Below are positions 21,036-32,206 of a DNA stretch of 64,000 nt, in pieces. The notes under the pieces are model-generated. The model saw only the letters and a program-made list of their open reading frames with translations. It searched no databases and was not told the origin of the DNA. Numbering within the stretch: position 1 is the stretch's first letter; every line of letters begins with the position of its first letter. This DNA comes from Chamaea fasciata (lineage: Eukaryota > Chordata > Aves > Passeriformes > Sylviidae): the NCBI GenBank assembly GCA_029207755.1, contig JARCOQ010000002.1, positions 620,001-684,000 of the forward strand, written 5' to 3'. Position numbers and translations under genes: made by a program.

Positions 21036-22548
21036 CAAACAGAAAACTCCTTTGTGCAGCATTTTCAGGCAGGCAGCTCCTGAAGGTGAGCACAGACCAT
21101 GCCTGGTGCCCTGAGTCCATTCTCCTGCTGCCTCATCCATCAGGGCTGCTGGAAATATTTCTCCCTTGGATGCTCCAGGAGGGTCAGCAGGTGAGGCCAT
21201 GCGGGAAATCACCAGGGCATGGCTGCAGAGATGAAAACTGCTCAGTAAAACGGGATTAAAATGCAGCAATTCAGCCAGGGAGGGCCAAATGGCCCAGTGG
21301 GGTTCGCTGTTAGTGGGAATTTGGGGGGGCAGATCCTGGGCAGGTGCCAGCAGGAGAGGGGGACACCCAGGGGACACTGCCCAGGTCCAGTGGCAGGATG
21401 GTTCCTTTGGTCAGAACCGGAGGGGAAGGAGGCAGCAGGGGGAAATCACCAAATGGAAGCCGAAGGCAAATTTCAGAAGCTAAAAGCAGCTTTACAGGAG
21501 ACAGGCTGGGATAAAACCCCAAAACACCGTGAATATCTTGGACCTGGAAAACCTCCTGAACCTCCCAGATGCCAGTGAGTCCCTGACTTTGCTGACCTGT
21601 GGGAAAAAGAACATCTTTTGCAGGTAAACCCCGTGTTTGGCTCAGCCTGGAGGGAGCTCTCCCAGCCCCGTGCCCCCCAGAGCACCGCGGCTCCAGTTAA
21701 AGGTGCTCAGAAAGAGAGGCTTGGCTGGCTGGGGCATTCCCAAAGCTCCTTTCCCAAAGCTCCCTCTCAGAGCAGGCGGCACGCACAGGCTCCCAGGGTG
21801 GGCACGGCCCGGATTTAGGCTCAGCTGGGAGGAAACAAAAGGAATTCCCTGCTGACACCTGGCCAGACTTTGTGCACTCCTCGCCGTGCATCATCATCCC
21901 CCGGCCGTGCTCTCTGAACGCTCCGCAGCCTCGGGAGGACGGGACCAGTTCTCCTGCAGACACGTCCGCCCCGACATTTGCCTTCCCAGAGGGAGCACGG
22001 AGCCTGCACACCTCGTCCCTGCCGGGATCCCCGCACATTTCCATTGGCTCTTCCCTCCCAGTCGGGATGTCCATTTGGATCTCTCCCTGGGCCACCACCT
22101 TCTGCTCCCTCTCTGCCTCTCAAAGTGCTGCTGCCCCTTGGAAAGGGAGAAGTGGAGCATCCCCAGGCCGCGGGATTAACAGACCCTGTCACTGAGCCTC
22201 GGTGTTTGATTAGTTGGAGACATCAATAACATAAACACCGGATTGCCTCCCCTAACGCAGGATTAACTCCCCTTTGAACAACCTCTCGTACCTGTCATTT
22301 CACAGTGCTAACACACCTAGAGAGAGAGCAGGAGTCTCTGATCCTGTACAAACGTGCAGCCACGATGGCCAGAGCTCGTGGTGGGCTCCCAGCAGCAGCA
22401 GGGAGGTGGCCGTGCTGCAGCCTAATGAGCCGGGCTGGAGGCTCCGGAACGCTCCTGAGCAGGCAGAGATGAGATTTATCAAAGGCACACCTCAGCTCAG
22501 GGCCTGCTGGAGTCCCAGTGATCTGCGGCTCCCGGCAGGCTGGGGCTC
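21036..22548. other. Intergenic, no gene seen
   Basis: Non-coding sequence. Many overlapping short frames on both strands; no recognisable repeat family. Confidence 0.5.
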
Positions 22549-22656
22549 CCTGCATCATCCCTGCATCCTCCCTGCATCATCCCTGCATCCTCCCTGCATC
22601 ATCCCTGCATCCTCCCTGCATCATCCCTGCATCATCCCTGCATCATCCCTGCATCC
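22549..22656 (+). repeat. 10-bp repeat, 'ctgcatcatc' / 'ctgcatcctc'
   Basis: About ten head-to-tail copies of CCTGCATCATC-like units, alternating ATC and CTC versions. Confidence 0.95.
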
Positions 22657-25614
22657 CTCCGTGGGCAGGGGGCTGCGGCCGCCCCCTGCTCTGCCAGGAA
22701 ACCTGCTGGGTTTTGTGAGAGCGGGCTCAGGGCGGGCTGGGATCGTTCGTTTTGAAAGCAGGAGGGAGTGACCAGCTCCTTGCTGCTGGTGCCTTGCCCT
22801 CCCCAGTCCTTTCCCGCCGGGTTACCCTCTCTGTTTTCAGCTCCTCGAAGGGCTGCTCAGTGAGAGCTCACTCTGCTCCGCTGCTCCCGTGCCTTCCTGT
22901 GGTGTTTCGGTTGACTGCTGCCTCTGGAGCCTGCTGCTGAGGCACAAGGCGATCTCGGGTCTGGTTTTAGCTCGGGAGAAAATGGCCCGAAGCCAACAGA
23001 GATTTTTTTATTTGTGCTACCTTTCATATTGCTGCCCACGCCCCTGTCATGTTTTTAATGGTACAAGATGAAAGGTGATGAAAGGTCACCTTCTGGGGTG
23101 AGAGGAACTCCTGCTCTGCTCAGGATGGGGTGTCCCCTGGTCACCTGGGGCACTGACCTCCAGCTCCAGCTTTGAGGCGGCCCCTGACTGACGCTGGAAT
23201 CGTAAAGAACTCACATTTCCTTTCTGTCACCTCCTGCAGCACACCCCAAATGCCCGGGCTGACAGAGCTGCCAGGCTCCCCGTGTGCGACGGAGCCTGGC
23301 TCCTGGACACTGAGGAACCTGCTTGCAGAGGAACAAAACCCTCCGGTAATCAAATATTAAACACTCCTGCGAGGATTCAATCCACTAAAGCGCTCCAGGC
23401 TTTTGCAAGGAATCTGTCACCTCCCAGCCTGCACACAGGGAGCGGGACAAGCTGCCAGAAAACTGCTGCCATGCTCTGCTGCTTCCAGGCAGCACCTGCA
23501 AGGGCGTTTGGGGGCTCCTGGTGGCCCCCAGCTCCTGGAAACGCAGCAGATTCCCAGGGCATGAAGAAACCATGAAGAAAAGGGGGTTTTGCAGCTTTCC
23601 TGGTCGTGATTTGGACACTTACCTGCCCAGTCAGGTCCCCCTCGTGTTTTGGCTGCCAGGGCACAGACCAGTGGCACCCCACTCCTGAGGGCACAGGGCT
23701 CCTCCTCAGGGACAAGGCAGAGCTGTTCCTGGCCAGGCAAAACGGGAATTCCTCTGCCCACGGTCCAGCAGCAGCTGCTTCCCTTCCAGCTCTGAAATGC
23801 ACAGAGGACAGCTCGTCAGGAGAAGGAGGGATGTCTAATAAATATTGATCCCAACCATGTGCTGGGAGTTGGGGAAGGAAAAAGGACGGGAAGCAGTCTG
23901 ATGTGTGCAGACTGACTGCAAACCAAGGGTTAAAGGGAAAAGAAGGAGGAGGTCTCAGGAAACCTGTTATGCTGGAGAAGCAGAAGATGGAATTGAAGGA
24001 TCTTTAGGATGAGGGGAGCTGCATCTCTGCACAAGGCCATTGCCAAGGAGGGGAGAGTGCCTGGAGCAGCCAGGGAGAGCAGCTCCTCTGATCCTGAGCA
24101 CTTCTTCTTCCTTAATTACACCGGACACCTCAGGGATGCATGAGGCTTAACAATTCCTCAGGAAGCAAATGGAGAGTAAAATAAAATGCAGCGTGGATGG
24201 AGAGAAAAAAAAAAAAAGTTCAGGTTTTGTTTGGTGGCATTTTCTACTTGATAAAATCGAATCCATTTGGACCTCATTAAAGCATCTGGGCCAGCAGTGG
24301 GGAAGTCCCAGAGACACTGGAGGGATGGCAAAGAGTAACAGGAACGTAAAGTGGAGGCAGTGAAACAACACAAGGTGTGCTGGGAGGAGAACTCTCCCGT
24401 TCCCATCTCCAGACACTGATTCCTGCTGCTGCTGCTGGAGCCAAGGACTTCTCTGGGGTCTCCTCTTACTCCCCCCAGGACTCCAATTCTCTGTGCAGCT
24501 CCCCTGGGATGCTCTCCTTGGGTTTGGGGCAACAGACCCGAAAGGGAGAGGAGAAGCAGCCCGAAACCACCTGATGGGGTGAAGGAGTGTGGGCTGAGTG
24601 TGAGGAGAGGGCCAGAGAGGAAAGGCCTGGGGGTGATGAAGCTGAGCTCAGAGAGGCTCGGGAAGTCAGCTGGGAGCAGGGAAAGCTTTCTGATCTAAAG
24701 GAAAGCTGCAGACTGCGGGAAGGGAATCTCGGAGCAGCCTCAGCCTGCAGTGAGGACATGGAGTTCAGGCCTCCTGGAAACCCTTTCCGGGGAAAATGAT
24801 CGTTGAGGGCTGGGCCAGATTTCTAAGGACACCACAGCACAGCCAGCTCTGCAGGTTTCAGAGCAGGAACAACTCTCGGGAGCAATTGTGGTGGGTTTAT
24901 CACAGAGAGGAGCAAGGGAGCAGCTCAGAGCTTTTCCCGAGGGAGCTTCACCCACCTGAGCCAGAGCAGATTTCCCTCCTCTGCCCTGCAGGGTGTGCAT
25001 CCATTTCCAGAGGGCACCTGGAAAGGCTCCACTCCCATGGAATGTGCCCAAAGCTCGGGGGGACAGGGCAGGGCCCCTTGGTTTCCTCCCTGGAGGCAAT
25101 TCTGCTTATGCCCCAAAGAATTCCTCTTGTCCCTGAGCGGGGAAAAAAAAGGGGTTTCACATCATAAACTTCCAATGAGATATTAAAAGAGTCAGTCAAA
25201 CTCCAGAACGAGAACGTTGTTCTCCATTAAACACCACAAATTGAATGATGTCCCCAGTTCAGTCAAAGGCACAATTCCATTGATTTCCGTGGGTGTGGAG
25301 TTACACTTCATTAATTGGTCGCAAAATTCTATTAAAATATTGCTGCTATTGATTGCTTTGGGTCATTCATTGAATCAATTTGTCTGGAATTGCTTCTTTT
25401 TTTTTTTTTACTGGGCTTTGTTTCTTTACATTGCTGCTCATCCTGGCGACACGACCTTAACGGGAACAGTAAAATTCAGCCCGTTCTCGTGGGAACTGTG
25501 AGCACACCCTGTGCTTGGTTCTGTCCCTTCTGCCTATAAACTGTGCTGCTGTGAGTGGGTCTCGGCAGAAACTCTTGCCCGGACTGCACTAAAGACCCCT
25601 GTCTAAAAAACACG
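22657..25614. other. Intergenic, no gene seen
   Basis: Non-coding. The stretch 25200-25400 is AT-rich, non-repetitive and has 'ttcattaattgg' homeodomain-like cores; it may be a conserved element but nothing more can be said. Confidence 0.45.
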
Positions 25615-25775
25615 TATTAGTATTTATATTTAGGTTTATATTTAGGTCTATACTTAGGTTTATATTTAGGTTTGTAGTGTTTACATTTACAATGTTTATA
25701 TTTATAATTATATTTATGTTGTGATTACATTCACATTTATGTTTCTATTTCTACTTATATTGATACTTATTTTTA
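25615..25775 (+). repeat. AT-rich degenerate tandem repeat (tttatatttagg-like)
   Basis: Degenerate 10-14 bp units 'tttatatttaggtt', grading into 'atttatatttataat' and 'ttctatttctacttatattg'. Low-complexity, probably an old microsatellite. Confidence 0.85.
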
Positions 25776-26309
25776 CACCGCAGAGCCCTGTGGCAGCAAC
25801 CAGCAGAGCGTCTGTGCTCTGTGCAATGCTGGAACAGGAATGCTGCAAGCCACGGGCTTGCTGCCTCTAAAAGCAGGTTGTGAATGAGTGTGACCGAAAT
25901 GGGCTACAAAGGAAATATTACCTTTCCCTGGAAGGAGGGTAATTAGGATGTGCACAGAGAGCTGTGTTTATTCTCTGAGAGAAGGGAAACTTTTCCGTGT
26001 ATTTCAGCTCACCTTCCTCTGCTGGGCAAACTCTCCATGCAACCCTCCATTAAGCCTGCAGTAAATCAATCCCTCAGTGAATGCTTTTCTTTTAAACCAT
26101 TATTATCTTGTCTTTATTCACTGTCATCCCTCCTCTCCCAGGCAGAAAAAAAAAAGAACCCCTCAGCCGCTCAGCTCTGCTCTTCATTGCAACAGGGCAG
26201 AGTTTGACACCGTGCTGTAATGTTCAGCCCTTGGTTACTGCTTGTCCTACAAAATGCACCCCGAGGCAAAAGCAGAGACACGCAGCCCAAAAACTGTTCC
26301 AAAACACTG

Positions 26310-26528
26310 CTAAAATAACCCCAGGTACTACTAAAACAACCCAAGGGATATCAAAACAACCTCAAGTACTATCATAATAATCCAAGGAGTATCAAAATAA
26401 GCCAAGGAATATCTAAATAAGCCAAGGAATACCAAAATCAGCCAAGGAATATCAAAATAATCCAAGGAATATCAAAATCAGCCAAGGAGTATCAAAATAA
26501 GCCAAGGAATACCAAAATCAGCCAAGGC
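26310..26528 (+). repeat. 19-20 bp minisatellite, about 11 copies
   Basis: Unit 'gccaaggaatatcaaaataa' with variants (ggagtatc, gaatacc, aaaatca). It degenerates to the left, where units read 'cccaggtactactaaaacaa'. Copies become more uniform to the right, as in a growing array. Confidence 0.93.
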
Positions 26529-29500
26529 ACTGCCACAGTGACGCTGCCCAGAGGCCACTGGGGTGGCTGAGCCCGCAGCCACAGCAGAGAGCAGCAAGAG
26601 GCCAGGGCAGGTTCTCATCCCCCTACTGTGCCCACCCCTGAATCCCTCTGGAAGAGCTGGGAGCAGCCAGAGCCCCCTGGGATAAATGTGCCTTCCGAGG
26701 CAATGCTCTGCCCTGGAGTAATTCTTTTTAAAAGACAATAATAAACCCCCCAAGCGCTGCCCTTTGCTGTGCTCATGCTGAGGGGTGGATCAGCCCCCCC
26801 AGGAAAACCCTGCTGCGGTCCCTGGGTTGTTCTGAAATCAGGAACGTTCCACCTCAGCTCAGTGCCAAAGCTGCAGGGGGAAGCAGAGGCAGGGAACAGG
26901 CAGGATCCCCGAGATGTCCATGTGCTCCAAGGGCTGCACACTCAGCTCCTCGGGATGGGATGGGATGGGAGCCCTGTAACAAATGGTTTTCCCCTGCAGG
27001 AGTCAGCAATTTGCCTGTGATGGAAGAGCAATGGGAAGCACCTGTGCCCCAGGACCTGTGAGAGCTGTAGCTGCACAAATACTTCACAAAAACACCCCTG
27101 CTATTCAAAAACCAAACCAAAAACCCTTTAGGATCCACGGCAAGAAGGGGAACTGCTCATTAAAGAGTTCTGGTGTGATGTGACCTTCCTTTCCTTCCTT
27201 CCTGGAAAACGCCAGGTGATATTTTCACAAGATATTTGTGGAAAGCAGAACAACAGGAACCGTAGGTAAAAATCTAAGAAAAAAAAAACCCCAGACAGAC
27301 AGGGAGCAGCAGATCCTTTTACAAATTCCTACGGCTATGAATGTGTGCATGAAATGTGCAGCCCAATCTCTGAATGTGCCCTAGCATGGGAAATAAAAAC
27401 CCAGGCAGAAAGCAGCATTCCTCTGTGGCAAAACCGAACTCCACATTAGGAGAAAACCTAATTTGTTACACGGGGAAAGAACAATTGAGGCTATCACTAC
27501 CCAGATATTGAAATACAAGCCTGCTGCAATCCACCTGAACTTTCCTGCCTCTAGTTCTGCTCCTGCCACTTACATCTCTTCAAGAGCAGAAGCAAAGGCA
27601 GAAGTGCTGAAGGTGGCACACCAGAGGCGTTGACTGGGAATGTTTTGTGCTCCCCCAGCGTGGAAAGCCGTGGTCAGGAGGGGAGGCAAGGCAAGAGGCA
27701 TTCTGCAAATCCCCACATCCAGCTTGTCTTTCATAGCCACTGACTTACCCAACCTCTGCAGCTGCTGCTGCTGCCCGGGGAAACGTGGGGAAACGGGAAG
27801 GCAGGGGAACCTCTCCTCCTCCTGCTTCTGGCCCTCTGAGCCCCGGGTTGTCCTCCTGGTTTTGTTTGCTGCTTTGCTTCGCCTGCTGCAATCACTGGTG
27901 GGTACAGGACTGCAGGAAAACCGGGTGGGGGCAATTCCTTGGAGAACCGGGTTCCTGCAACCACAGGGTAACTCGAGTCAGAAGGAGCCCCTGGACAGCG
28001 TCTCATGCTTGAAGCTGTGCCCTTCAAAATCCCGAGGCTGAGAACCCGGTCAAGGAGCATTTCCACCACCAAAAATCCCCCCAGGTTTTCCTTAGGGGGG
28101 TTAAATCCTGCTCCCCCAAGGAGGGCTTTGAGGAGAGCCCAGAAATGCACAGCATTTCCCTGCTGGGATGGATTTGACGAGAGTCCACACAGAAGAGCTG
28201 GAATTGTCACTGCAGGGCTCTGCAGCCCCGTGGTTGCCACTCGAAGGGCAAAGGGAAAGCAGAACAAATAAACAAGCCCTTCAATAATGCATCAGGAGGG
28301 AAACACAGAGGGGGGACAGGCAGCGGGGCTGATTTCTCTCAGAGGCTGCTGGAGTTCTCACTTACAGGACTTGGGAAATAATTAGCTGAGCAAATATAAT
28401 TTCAGCACGTTATTGATTAATTTACGGAACCATTCAGCTTTTGTGCAAACTCGTGGTACGATTGTGTCTGCAACGAGGATTCGGTGTTTGTGCATTCTTG
28501 GAGGGATTAAATTTAAGTGCCTTATCTTGCTCAAAACCATTTTTGGAAGGAAGTGTGGGGAAATCTTATTTCATGTAACGAATTGCATCTGCTCGTTTAT
28601 AATTAAAAGGCAGGGAAGGGGCAAGTCAGGAATCTCATTTTTTGTTCTTCTCTATTCAAACATGTCATTTCATCGTGGGGAAATATCAGAAATGCCTGTG
28701 AGTGGCCTAATCAGAGCTCCCTGTCAGCCACAGGATCCTATTAGCGTGTTAGAAAACAAAGACGTGCAGGCAGATTTTGACTTTTCCTTTCCTCCTTGCT
28801 TTTTTTTTTTTCCTTCCCCTTTCCCACCACGTTAAGGCATTAATACCCCCGAAGTCAGTTTCCAACTTGCCTGTACAACCTGCGTGTTTTCCTCCTTGCT
28901 TGTCCCAGCTCTGCCCTCCTCCTCTTGCTCCTCTCCAGAGCAGGTGAGAGCTGCAGGCACTTTCCTTCTGTGTATTTGCACCTAAAACGTCCTAAAAACA
29001 GACGGGTACAAATATTGCCCAAGCCGACGTGGTGAAAAGTTTCACATCTCCGGACAAAACCCGTCATTCTGGCCCTTCTGCTGCAGGTCACACCACCACA
29101 TTACATTTCATTTCCTTTTCTAACAGGTCCCCGGGCTTTTGTATTCAGCATTCCTGACATTCCTGCTGTGAAGGGCTGGCTCCCAGCACTCCCACAAGTG
29201 TGCCAGGACACTTCATTAGAGATAAAAACCACTGGGCAAGGCTTCTGTTCCAGCCCGGGTTCCTCAATGACTGCGGCAAGATTTCACAGGTGGGAATTAG
29301 AGCAGAACTTCAGATTTACCTGCTTGCCCAGGCCCTGCACTGAGAGCTCAGCAGGGAAAATCCAGGCAGGAAAATCCAGGCAGGGCAGAGAATGGATGGA
29401 GGTGCTCAGGTGAGAAGCTGCTACCCCTAAAATCAGTTTCCTCGGCAGATAAAAAAAAAAAAAGAAAAAAATTCCCTTTTGGTCAAATGCCTCAGGCTAA

Positions 29501-30160
29501 ATCCATAGTGTTGGCTTCTATCATGAAATTAAAGATCAAACGGTAATGGCTGGGAAACCTGTCCACACCCGTGGCTGCTCTCATCCGTCCTGGTTTTCCA
29601 TCCCTACACCTATTTAATAAAATGATTTCTATATTTATATTTCCTATAAAACATGCCTGTAAATAAATACCTTTGTGAGCCTGGCGTGGTTAACCCACGA
29701 CTCACCCTCTGCAGGGAAGCAGGGGCAGGGAATTGTTCCTGTGGAAAAGCAGCCAGAGCAGGGGCAGGGAATGGTTCCTCTGGAAAATCAGCCAGGCCAG
29801 GTTCCTTCCCATGGTGGCTCCCGCAGATTTTTGTGCAGCTGCAAGGACAACAAACAAAGGGATGTGCTGGAGACGGGCATGAGGAACACGGCGAGGAAAA
29901 GCCCAGCCCTTCACTTCCAACCCCTTCTCTTCCCTCCCCTGCAGTGCCCCAAATAATCCTTATCTAAATATTTTCTTCTGAGGCTGCCGTTGCCTCTTAT
30001 CTTGTATTTGATCTTAATCTTCCTCTGTTTAGCTCGCACCAGCCTCTGGCCTCCTCACACTGAAGGATTTTCTGTCTGCAGAAATTTCCCATTAGGAGTA
30101 AGGGGGGAAAAAACCGTGTTTCTGTGGATAAATTATCACACAGGATCCAACGTTATATGT
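26529..30160. other. Intergenic; minor repeats only
   Basis: No gene supported. A (GGGAT)n tetramer is at 26953-26970, an imperfect 44-bp duplication ('gggcagggaattgttcctgt') at 29715-29795, and A-rich tracts near 29449. 28400-28760 is AT-rich and non-repetitive. Confidence 0.5.
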
Positions 30161-30171
30161 GGGGGGGGGGG
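30161..30171 (+). repeat. G11 homopolymer
   Basis: Uninterrupted run of eleven G residues. Such runs are prone to length errors in sequencing. Confidence 0.95.
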
Positions 30172-30744
30172 AATGAAAGAGAAGGCCATTTTAGCATGAA
30201 TTCATTTTCCTAAAGCTGGAAGAAGAACGACATCATTCCTTTTTCGCTCGGTGCTGTTTTCCATGGGATGCAGGCAGGATGGAGGCAGTGCAGTGGAGTG
30301 GCACCAATTTACAGCCCCGCAGCTCGGCAGGCTCCAGACTCTCTCCAGAGTGTGCCTCCAGCTCCCGTCAGCAGCTCTGGGCTCCTCGGGAGGGAACATT
30401 CGCTTCATCATTCCACCACGAACTGGAGAGTCAACAGCAGCTCTAGTGCTGCCAAACTGTCCCCCCCTCACAAAAGCAGCTGTGAAAGAACATTATCGTT
30501 ACAGATCTCAAACAGGCTGCCTTTTTTTTTTTTTTCCTTCGGTTGTTGTTACAAATTCCCATCTGAGGCTGTTGATGAATATTAATTCTCATTATCCCAA
30601 AACACCGCCAGAACGTGCAGTCAGTCATGAATTCCTCATAATCAGGACTTCATGTCTGCAGCCTGCCAGGACCTACCTGCAAGAAAAATGGAGAGAGGCT
30701 GTTCACAAGGGGCTTGGAGGAGCAGCATGCGGGGAATGGCTGCA

Positions 30745-30980
30745 AAAGGAAAGAGAAAAGGTTTTGATGGGATATTGGGAAGGAATTCCTCCCTGGGAGG
30801 GTGCTGAGGCCCTGGCACAGGGTGCCCAGAGAAGCTGTGGCTGCCCCTGGATCCCTGTCCAAGGCCAGGTTGGAGCAGCCCGGGACAGTGGAAGTTGTCC
30901 CTGCCCATGGCAGGGGCTGGAACGGGATGAGCTCCAGAGTCCCTTCCAGCCCAAACCACGTTTCTGTTGGAGCCAAGGCA
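30745..30980 (+). mobile_element. CR1 LINE 3' fragment
   Basis: Matches the CR1 3' end in sense orientation: 'gggatattgggaaggaattc', 'agggtgcccagagaagctgt', 'ccaggttggagcagcccggg', 'aagttgtccctgcccatggc' and the closing 'cccttccagcccaaaccacg'. It is 5'-truncated as usual for CR1. The terminal octamer repeats are missing or eroded. Confidence 0.9.
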
Positions 30981-31639
30981 GCAATTACTGCCCTGAAATA
31001 CCTGCAAAAGCTGTGCTAAATATTCCCCGCAAACGATGAGTCCTCGGGCTTTGATTTCCAGGAATCTGGCCTCGAAGTCCCGGCTTCTTCACTCCAGGCT
31101 GCCTCAGCCCTTCCCAGATGAGGGCACCGTGGTCAGGCACAGCTGGGGGAGAGAGACAAAACCCGCTCTGATGAATCCTGCCCCCTCATTCCCTGCGGCA
31201 CAGCACCCAGACAAAGGCGCTCAGGGTGTTCCAGGCTGCTCAGGGGTTTGATCAGCCCAGAGCTCCCCGGGCTGAGCAGGGCTGCAGGCAGAGCCGGGCT
31301 GGGAATCCGGCAGGAATGACCCTCGGGTATCTCAGCGTGTCCCGCATCAGAGAGAGATGCTGAACACCTGAGCTCGGGTGATAACGGGGAAATTCCTTTT
31401 GGAGTGTGATGAAACCTGTCCCTGCTCCCTCTGGCGCCACCCCCTAGAGGCTGCTCCTTGGGAATTCTCTCTAGAATTCATCCTTTAGGGGCTGCTCTTT
31501 GGGAATTCCCTCTGGAAGCCATCCAGCAGCAGCCCTGGACAGCAGCACTCTCTCCCTGCTCCGTTTGGCACAGAGCTCCAGCGCATGGGAAAAGGAATTC
31601 CCACCTAGGCCATCAAAGAGCTGCGCTGGGAGCTCCTGT

Positions 31640-31815
31640 CCCCGGCACCCAAATTGTCACCTCTCACACCTCCCACTGTCCCAGGCTGCTCCAAGCCCCA
31701 GTGTCCAGCCTGTCCTTGGACACTTCCCGGGATCCAGGGGCAGCCACAGCTGCTCTGGGAATCTGTGCCAGGGTTTCACCACCCTCCCAGGGAGGAATTC
31801 CATCCCAACATCCCA
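31640..31815 (-). mobile_element. CR1 LINE 3' fragment
   Basis: Reverse complement of the same CR1 region as at 30.8 kb ('cccaggctgctccaagcccc', 'cagcctgtccttggacactt', 'gggatccaggggcagccaca'). It lies about 0.7 kb away in opposite orientation, so the pair could form an inverted repeat in a transcript. Confidence 0.85.
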
Positions 31816-32143
31816 CCTAACCCCGCTCCCTTGCACTTTGCAGCCCTGCTGCAGTGCTGGCAGGGAACTCTGCAAACCCTTCCCTGCCTGTTCCCGACAC
31901 CCCAGGCCGAGCTCACCCAGCCCCGGGGACAGGGGACAGGCAGGACAGGCCCTTCTCCAGCCTCGTCCTTCCCACACCAGCGGGACCAGGGACACCGGGC
32001 ACAGCTGGGGCTCCCTCCCTGTTCTCCTGGACAGCTGAAGCCAGGAAAATTCCTCCCTCTGCAGCCCCAGGGGCCGAGGAGCATCCGTGTGCCAACCCTG
32101 CCCACCAAATCCCAGGAGAGAGAGAATATGGGCTGGGGGTGTT

Positions 32144-32206
32144 CTCTGGGATCTCAGGGGATGTTCTCTGGGATCTCAGGGGATGTTCTCTGGGATCTCC
32201 GAGCAG
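32144..32206 (+). repeat. 22-bp repeat, three copies
   Basis: 'tgttctctgggatctcaggg' repeated three times nearly perfectly. It lies within a GC-rich stretch where two plus-strand frames (400 and 342 residues) overlap. Neither frame has recognisable domains. Confidence 0.9.

Noticed and set aside
30251..31039. 262-residue plus-strand frame
   Set aside because: Its second half is the CR1 3' end, which is non-coding; no domain in the first half.
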